Shown in pieces: positions 7,648 to 12,098 of a stretch of 12,098 nucleotides of DNA. The notes below the pieces were generated by a model. The model ran no database searches and was not told the origin of the DNA. It was given only the letters and a program-made list of their open reading frames with translations. Numbering within the stretch: position 1 is the stretch's first letter; every line of letters starts with the position of its first letter. Both the position numbers and the translations under genes were made by a program. The stretch spans positions 1 to 12,098 of the forward strand of contig JBKOWM010000011.1 in the NCBI GenBank assembly GCA_046724395.1. Reading direction: 5' to 3'. The DNA comes from DATAEU01 sp046724395. Lineage in GTDB: Bacteria; Actinomycetota; UBA4738; HRBIN12.

Positions 7648-9032
7648 CAGACTCCTCCCGTGGCGGTAACGGGTCGGTCGTTGGCTCGCAGCTCGGATTC
7701 GACCTCGCCGGAGATCGCGCGGACGGCGGCGGCGAACCTCGAGACCATCTCGCCGAGCTCGTCGTCGGCCGTCGTGAACGGCGGAGCAAACAGCGTCTGG
7801 TCGCCGGCGTATCCGTCGCGCGTCGGCATCGTCGACAGCGTGATCAGCTCGCGCTCGAACGTCGCCCGGTCGATCCGCGCGGCCACGCGAAGGTCGGCGG
7901 GCAGGAACGACTCGCCGTTGCGCGGATCGGCGAACGAGACGCCCAGCAGGAAGCCGTGACCGCGCACCTCGCGCACGATCGGAACGCCATGGAGAGCCGC
8001 CGTCAGCTCGTCCAGCAACTGGGCCCCACGAACGCGGACCCGCTGGACGAGGTCTTCGGAACGAAGCGCGTTCAAGACGGCGAGGCCGACAGCGCACGAC
8101 AGGGGGGCGCCATCCCACGTGTGGCCGAGCGTGAAGCGTCGTGACCCCTGCGCGATCGCGTCGTAGATCTCGGCGCGACACAGGACGGCGCCGATCGCCG
8201 CGTATCCGGCGCCCAGGCCCTTCGCCGTGGCGATGATGTCCGGGGCACAGGCGGTCTCGGCTCCGGCGAACCACGCGCCGGTCCGACCGACGCCGGTGAC
8301 GACCTCGTCGAAGCACACGAGGAAGCCGTGCCGCTCCCGGCGTTCGGCTAGGCCCTGCCAGAAGCGGCGCGGGGGCGTATAAGCGGGAAGCGCGGCGGCG
8401 CTGATCGGCTCGCAGAAGAAGCACGACACGGTCTCGGGCGCCGCACGGTCCAGCGCCTCGTCGAGCGCGTCGAGCGCCTCCTGCCCCGAGGGGTCCGACC
8501 GCCACGTGCTCGGCGGGATGTGCAGGTGCTGGGGAAGGTACGGACCGAAAGCGCCCTGCAACCCCGGACGCCCGGTCAGGGCGAGCGTCTCCATCGTCGG
8601 ACCGTGATAGGCCTGCGCCGGCGAGATGACCTGCCAACGGTCGGGATCTCCGCGTTCGACGTGGTACGAGCGCGCGAGCTGCACGGCCATCTCGTTGGCG
8701 TCGGCGCCGCTGACGGTGAAGCGAACGCGGGTGAAACCCTCCGGTGCCAGGTCGACCAGCTCGCGTGCCAGCTGTTCCTGTAGCGGGTTCGTGAGGCGTT
8801 CGTTGTGGACGAAGGGCAGCGTCTGGGCTTGCTTCGTCGCCGCCTCGACGATGTCGCGACGCCCGTGCCCGAGCGTAAGCGCCATCGACCCGCCGCTCAT
8901 CGCGTCCAAATAGCGACGGCCACTCGAGTCCTCGACCCAAACCCCATCCCCGCGCGTCGCGACCGGATAGCTGCGGTCGAGCTCGAGCGGGAGCACGCGC
9001 GTCGCGTCGCTTCCGATTGCCGTTCGGCCCAT
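7647..9032 (-). CDS. Class III (omega) aminotransferase, PLP-dependent, paralog B; first gene of the minus-strand operon
   Basis: PLP enzyme of 461 residues, paralogous to the one at 5506-6867: over the segment beginning AYHG (141-187) I count 33 identities in 47 positions with no gap. Motifs: SGADANE near 108-114 (Asp replaces the Glu of GSEANE in paralog A), FDEVVTGVGRTG with Asp242, Schiff-base Lys271 in TAKGLGAGY, and GHTWDGAPLS (303-312). ATG at 9032 is chosen because GGAGGGAGGG directly precedes it; an upstream ATG at 9092 would add 20 residues that do not look like the family and would begin upstream of the predicted transcription start. A good promoter lies at 9086-9114. Two aminotransferases in one operon suggest two successive transaminations, for example diamine then amino acid, or two substrates. 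Family certain, substrate unknown. Confidence 0.93.
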   Translation of the reverse strand: MGRTAIGSDATRVLPLELDRSYPVATRGDGVWVEDSSGRRYLDAMSGGSMALTLGHGRRDIVEAATKQAQTLPFVHNERLTNPLQEQLARELVDLAPEGFTRVRFTVSGADANEMAVQLARSYHVERGDPDRWQVISPAQAYHGPTMETLALTGRPGLQGAFGPYLPQHLHIPPSTWRSDPSGQEALDALDEALDRAAPETVSCFFCEPISAAALPAYTPPRRFWQGLAERRERHGFLVCFDEVVTGVGRTGAWFAGAETACAPDIIATAKGLGAGYAAIGAVLCRAEIYDAIAQGSRRFTLGHTWDGAPLSCAVGLAVLNALRSEDLVQRVRVRGAQLLDELTAALHGVPIVREVRGHGFLLGVSFADPRNGESFLPADLRVAARIDRATFERELITLSTMPTRDGYAGDQTLFAPPFTTADDELGEMVSRFAAAVRAISGEVESELRANDRPVTATGGV

Positions 9033-9085
9033 CCGCCCTCCCTCCGGCTCCGGGACGACCGACCGCCCGCGCCGTCGCGCACCAC

Positions 9086-9114
9086 ATTGCATCGACCCGC
9101 GCGCTGGGCGTCAA
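9086..9114 (-). promoter_or_regulatory. Predicted sigma-70-type promoter for the minus-strand catabolic operon
   Basis: On the minus strand, TTGACG (9109-9114, one mismatch to TTGACA) is followed after 17 bases by TGCAAT (9086-9091, four of six matches to TATAAT). The predicted transcription start near 9079 gives a leader of about 45 bases ending in the GGAGGGAGGG ribosome site before the ATG at 9032. Spacing and orientation are right, but this is pattern-based only. Confidence 0.5.
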
Positions 9115-9196
9115 GGTTCGATGGCCAAGCCTATCCGAGACGTCGGCGCGCGGCCCCGCCGAGCCGTCGGCGCTGGTGCCCAACGTCGATGCGGCG

Positions 9197-9226
9197 TTGC
9201 GCGCCGGGCCGCGCTCACGCTATACC
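9197..9226 (+). promoter_or_regulatory. Predicted sigma-70-type promoter for the plus-strand GS-like genes
   Basis: TTGCGC (9197-9202) and TATACC (9221-9226) are 18 bases apart, giving a predicted start near 9233 and a leader of about 37 bases before the ATG at 9270. Each box matches consensus at four of six positions. It is the best candidate in the gap on this strand but weaker than the facing one. Confidence 0.38.
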
Positions 9227-9269
9227 GACGGCCACGGCGTTCGGTTCGCGAGTCCGAGGGGAGCCGGGA

Positions 9270-10595
9270 ATGACGGAGGTTCAGGACATCCTGAACGACT
9301 GGCGAAAACAAGGAATCGGCTTCGTCCGGTTCGAGCTGCCCGACATGCACGGCATCTCCCGCTCGAAGACGATCCCGATCGCGCACGCGTCCGAGTACGC
9401 CGAAAGCGGACTGAATATGTACGGCGGGGCTAGCGTGCTGGACACCCGGTCGGACGTCGTTCCCGGAACCCTGTACCACGAGGAGCACGGGTACGGCGAT
9501 CAGCTGCTGTTCCCCGATCCGTCGTCCGCGGCAGTGCTCCCGTGGGCCGACTCGACCGCGCGCCTGATCTGCGACGCACAGTGGTACGACGGCACGCCAC
9601 TCGCGGCGACGCCGCGTCACGTGTTCCGCCGCGCGCTCGACAAGGCTCGGTCTATGGGCTTCGAAACCGTGATGGGGTCCGAGTTCGAGTTCTACCTGCT
9701 GACGCCGGACACGCACGAGCCGTTGTTCTCGGGCTACCACATCTTCAACACGCTCAGGAACGACTACGTCCCGACCATCCGCCGCGTCGTCGAGGAGATG
9801 CCCAAGGTGGGCGTCGACATCATCACGGCCAACTGCGAGTACGCCGGCTCGCAGTGGGAGATCAACTTCGCCCCCGGCCGGGGCCTGGCTGGTCCGGACA
9901 ACGCCTTCACGTTCAAGAACGGCGTGAAGGAGATCGCGAAGCAGGACGGCTACATCGCGACCTTCATGACCAAGCCATGGGCCGGGCAGTCCGGAAGCGG
10001 GTGTCACACGCACCTGTCGCTCGTGACCGAGGACGGCCAGAACGCGTTCGCCGATCCCGATGACACGAGCGGCATGTCGGACACGTTTCGGTCGTTCATC
10101 GGCGGAGTCCTGAAGTACGCGCGCGCCGTCGACGCGGTCGTCGCGCCCACCGTGAACTGCCTCCGTCGCCGGCGGCGGCACACGTTCAGCCCGACGAACA
10201 TCTCGTGGGGCGTCGAGGACCGCTCCGCTCTCATCCGGGTCAAGGGCGGCTCGCCATCGAGCAAGCACGTCGAGTATCGGGCGTCGTCGGCGCTCTCGAA
10301 CCCGTACCTGGTCGGCGCGGCACTGATCCAGGCGGGGCTGCGCGGCATCGAGGACCAGCTCCCTGCCCCGCGGTCGTCCAAGCCAGGGGTCCCGGCGGAG
10401 GAGGACGACTCGTTCGAGAGCCTGCCGACGGATCTCGAGGAGTCGCTGGATGCGCTCGGGCAGGAGCCCGCCGCGAAGGAGTTCTTCGGCGAGGAGTTCG
10501 TCACGGCGTACACGAACATGCGGCGGCACGAGCTCTCTCGCTTCAGGGACTGGGTGACGGACTGGGAGCGGTCGGAGTACCTGGAGTTGTTCTAG
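9270..10595 (+). CDS. Glutamine synthetase-like gamma-glutamyl ligase, paralog 2 (GlnT/type III-like group)
   Basis: Ligase of 441 residues. The N-terminal segment has FELPDMHGISRSKTIPI near 21-37, typical of amine-ligating GS relatives such as the GlnT and gamma-glutamylmethylamide synthetase groups. Metal ligands are Glu138/Glu140, Glu190 and Glu197, with His246/His248 in GCHTHLS, Arg300 at the glutamate-binding position, and Glu335/Arg337. The usual NSYKR motif is replaced by NCLRRRRR (296-303). No adenylylation motif is seen; the C-terminal region runs through SFESLPTDLEESL (381-393). ATG at 9270 is preceded by GAGGGGAG with suitable spacing; a longer in-frame extension begins inside the divergent aminotransferase gene and is rejected. 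First gene of the plus block and only three bases from the next GS-like gene. It probably ligates glutamate to a small amine or ammonia; which one cannot be told. Confidence 0.92.
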   Translation: MTEVQDILNDWRKQGIGFVRFELPDMHGISRSKTIPIAHASEYAESGLNMYGGASVLDTRSDVVPGTLYHEEHGYGDQLLFPDPSSAAVLPWADSTARLICDAQWYDGTPLAATPRHVFRRALDKARSMGFETVMGSEFEFYLLTPDTHEPLFSGYHIFNTLRNDYVPTIRRVVEEMPKVGVDIITANCEYAGSQWEINFAPGRGLAGPDNAFTFKNGVKEIAKQDGYIATFMTKPWAGQSGSGCHTHLSLVTEDGQNAFADPDDTSGMSDTFRSFIGGVLKYARAVDAVVAPTVNCLRRRRRHTFSPTNISWGVEDRSALIRVKGGSPSSKHVEYRASSALSNPYLVGAALIQAGLRGIEDQLPAPRSSKPGVPAEEDDSFESLPTDLEESLDALGQEPAAKEFFGEEFVTAYTNMRRHELSRFRDWVTDWERSEYLELF

Positions 10596-10598
10596 GCC

Positions 10599-11993
10599 GT
10601 GTCGGTCGGCCGCCGACCCACCCGCCCGCCGACGTCGAGATTCGTGCGCGGCCTGGCGGAGGCAGGCGTCGAGGCCGTTGCGCTCGCGATGGTCGACAAC
10701 GCCGGCGTGACGCTCGTCAAGACCATCCCCATTCGCCGGCTCGAGGAGGCGGCTCGGTTCGGTATCGGTCTTTCCCCCGTCTTCTCGGTCTTTCTGGTCG
10801 ACGACCAGATCACGTCCTCACCGCACATCGGCGGCCCGACCGGCGACACGCGATTGATGCCGGACGTCGAGGCGACCGTAGCGCTGGCGGCGAGCCCGGG
10901 CTGGGCGCTCGCGCCCGTCGATCAGCGCGACCAGGAGGGCGGTGAGTACCCGGCATGTGCGCGCACGTTCGCCAAGCGGATGCTCGATCGCCTGGCCACG
11001 TTCGGGCTCGAGTTGCGAGGCGCGTACGAGCTCGAGTTCTTCCTTGGGCGCCGGAATCTCACCGGCGGCGACCCGGAGCCCGATCCAGTTCCGGCGCACA
11101 CGGGCCCCGCGTACAGCGCGATCGTGCTCGCCGACGTCGAACCGTTCGCCACCGAGCTCATCCGCGCGTTCGAGGCACAGGGGACCGGCGTCATGCAGTT
11201 CCATCCCGAGTACTCGACCGGGCAGCTCGAGTTGTCCGTCCCGCACCGGACCGGGATCGCCGTCGCCGACACGAATCTCGTCGTCCGGCACACGATCCGC
11301 GCCGTGGCGCGCAACCACGGACTGGCGGCCTCGTTCGCGCCCGTCGTGTTCGCCGGGCTCGTCGGGAACGGGCACCACCTTCACCTCAGCCTGTGGAACC
11401 GATCCGGGCGGAACGCGTTCCACGGCGGCCGCGGACCGGAGGGCATGACTCGCGAAGCGGAAGCCTTCACCGCCGGCGTCCTCGAGTCCGTCCCCGCGCT
11501 GACCGCCGTCACCGCCCCATCGGTCGCGAGCTACGAGCGCCTCCAGCCGCACCGGTGGAGTGGCCCGTGGGCCGTGTGGGGGCGCGAGAACCGTGAGGCC
11601 GCGCTCCGGTTCGTTACGGGGATGGTCGGCAGCCGCCCGGAGGCCGCCAACCTCGAGCTGAAGTCGACGGACGCGTCCGCGAACCCGTACCTCGCCCTCG
11701 GCGCGATCCTGGCGGCGGGCATCGACGGTCTGGAGCGGGACGCGACGCTTCCCGAGCCGGTGTCGGTCGATCCGGCGTCGATCACCGCCGCCGAGCGACG
11801 GTCCCGCGGCATCCGACAGCTGCCCTCGTCACTCGGTGCCGCGATCCGCCAACTCGAGCGATCGACCGTGCTGCGCGCCGCGATGGGCGACGTGCTGTTC
11901 GAATCCTTCCTCGCGACCAGGCGTGGGGAGCGCGCGACGTTCGAGGGCAAGGATCCCGAGGCCGTCGTCCGGGCGGTCCGCTGGCGCTACTGA
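10599..11993 (+). CDS. Divergent glutamine synthetase-like protein, paralog 3 (FluG/NodGS GS-domain-like)
   Basis: GS-fold protein of 464 residues, the most diverged of the three. It keeps Glu144/Glu146, Glu204 and Glu211 (HPEYSTGQLELS), His260/His262 in GHHLHLSLW, Arg314 in SYERL and ANPYLALGA (361-369). The Asn of NSYKR is Ala310, and the usual E-x-R before ANPYLA is Glu353-x-Lys355. The canonical flexible Asp/Ser loop of GlnA is not recognisable. An amidohydrolase-like gene follows nine bases downstream; the GS plus amidohydrolase pair mirrors the eukaryotic FluG and plant NodGS fusions. The start is taken as GTG at 10599, three bases after the previous stop; GGAG at 10583-10586 is rather distant, so coupled translation is likely. 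GTG at 10644 (residue 16) is an alternative. Fold certain; FluG-like role inferred, with a gamma-glutamyl ligase of unknown amine as the alternative. Confidence 0.88.
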   Translation: MSVGRRPTRPPTSRFVRGLAEAGVEAVALAMVDNAGVTLVKTIPIRRLEEAARFGIGLSPVFSVFLVDDQITSSPHIGGPTGDTRLMPDVEATVALAASPGWALAPVDQRDQEGGEYPACARTFAKRMLDRLATFGLELRGAYELEFFLGRRNLTGGDPEPDPVPAHTGPAYSAIVLADVEPFATELIRAFEAQGTGVMQFHPEYSTGQLELSVPHRTGIAVADTNLVVRHTIRAVARNHGLAASFAPVVFAGLVGNGHHLHLSLWNRSGRNAFHGGRGPEGMTREAEAFTAGVLESVPALTAVTAPSVASYERLQPHRWSGPWAVWGRENREAALRFVTGMVGSRPEAANLELKSTDASANPYLALGAILAAGIDGLERDATLPEPVSVDPASITAAERRSRGIRQLPSSLGAAIRQLERSTVLRAAMGDVLFESFLATRRGERATFEGKDPEAVVRAVRWRY

Positions 11994-12002
11994 GAGGACG
12001 CG

Positions 12003-12098
12003 ATGGCGAATCAGATCGATCTTTCGAACGTCGAGGTCGTGGACGCGCACACGCACCCGTACCGGCTCGAGGATCTCGCCGTCCGAGCCTCGGAGGGG
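12003..12098 (+). CDS. Probable amidohydrolase (metal-dependent, FluG/nodulin N-terminal-domain type), N-terminal fragment cut by window edge
   Basis: Only the first 32 codons are in the window. They encode a short lead-in and then VVDAHTHPYRLEDL, with the H-x-H pair (His16, His18) that starts metal-dependent amidohydrolase (amidohydrolase-2, TIM-barrel) domains. ATG at 12003 follows AGAGGA (11993-11998) by four bases and lies nine bases after the stop of paralog 3, so it is co-transcribed. In FluG and NodGS an amidohydrolase domain of this kind precedes the GS domain in one polypeptide; here the order is reversed and the genes are separate. With so few residues, other H-x-H hydrolases of the superfamily remain possible. 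Confidence 0.72.
   Translation, partial: MANQIDLSNVEVVDAHTHPYRLEDLAVRASEG

Larger units (their letters stand above)
9033..9269. other. Divergent intergenic control region
   Basis: These 237 bases separate the two divergent gene blocks and contain no credible gene. Facing promoters can be proposed at 9086-9114 (minus) and 9197-9226 (plus). Between them lies a 9-base direct repeat, CGTCGGCGC at 9141-9149 and 9165-9173 (24-base period), in a position suitable for a shared regulator. No terminator or riboswitch-like fold was recognised. Confidence 0.6.

Noticed and set aside
5705..7789. A 694-codon minus-strand frame rich in Arg, Pro and Ala
   Set aside because: It overlaps three genes with clear catalytic motifs in another frame and has the composition typical of off-frame reading of high-GC DNA.
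9033..9092. A 20-residue N-terminal extension of aminotransferase B from the ATG at 9092
   Set aside because: It would begin upstream of the predicted transcription start near 9079, has no ribosome site and no counterpart in the paralog; the ATG at 9032 follows GGAGGGAGGG directly.
6898..9183. A 761-codon minus-strand frame covering the amidotransferase and running back through the aminotransferase gene
   Set aside because: Only the last 249 codons match a family. The upstream part is an Arg-rich shadow of the aminotransferase frame, and a proper ATG with ribosome site lies at 7647.
8805..9269. A 155-codon N-terminal extension of the second GS-like gene
   Set aside because: It would begin inside the divergent aminotransferase gene and is low-complexity Arg/Pro-rich. 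The ATG at 9270 has a good ribosome site and gives a normal GS start.
9111..10529. A 472-codon antisense frame opposite the second GS-like gene
   Set aside because: The plus strand encodes a complete GS-like enzyme with all metal ligands; the antisense translation shows no family motif and is Arg/Val/Asp-rich shadow.

Overview
This is a high-GC bacterial window, probably from an actinomycete-like lineage or an uncultured Chloroflexota-type lineage. That placement is an inference from base composition, tight head-to-tail gene packing and strong GGAGG-type ribosome sites; no phylogenetic marker is present. Nine protein genes are visible and two of them run off the window. Together they look like a catabolic locus for an amine, polyamine or amino acid, handled as gamma-glutamyl conjugates.

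The minus-strand block reads right to left from a divergent control region at 9033-9269. Its order is: class III aminotransferase (7647-9032), class I glutamine amidotransferase (6898-7647), a second, clearly paralogous class III aminotransferase (5506-6867), a glutamine synthetase-like ligase (4163-5509), an aldehyde dehydrogenase (2684-4132) and a PuuD-type gamma-glutamyl hydrolase (1855-2643). Start/stop overlaps (TGATG at 7645-7649, ATGA at 5506-5509) or gaps of no more than 40 bases link these genes, so they are very likely one operon. After a 143-base gap that holds a hairpin comes the same-strand gene for an exported family 5 (peptide/dipeptide type) ABC substrate-binding protein. It is cut by the left edge.

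The plus-strand block reads left to right from the same control region. It holds a second glutamine synthetase-like ligase (9270-10595), a third and more divergent one (10599-11993), and the first 32 codons of a protein with an amidohydrolase-type VDAHTH motif (12003 onward). The last two genes look like a split version of the eukaryotic FluG/NodGS architecture, in which an amidohydrolase domain is fused to a GSI domain.

Working model (inference): the transporter imports the substrate, a GS-like ligase caps an amine with glutamate, an aminotransferase converts the free amine end to an aldehyde, the aldehyde dehydrogenase oxidises it, and the class I amidotransferase-fold hydrolase(s) release glutamate. 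This parallels the E. coli Puu and Pseudomonas Spu/Pau pathways. No PuuB-like FAD oxidase is visible here, and two aminotransferases are present instead. No regulator, RNA gene, mobile element or CRISPR array was seen.
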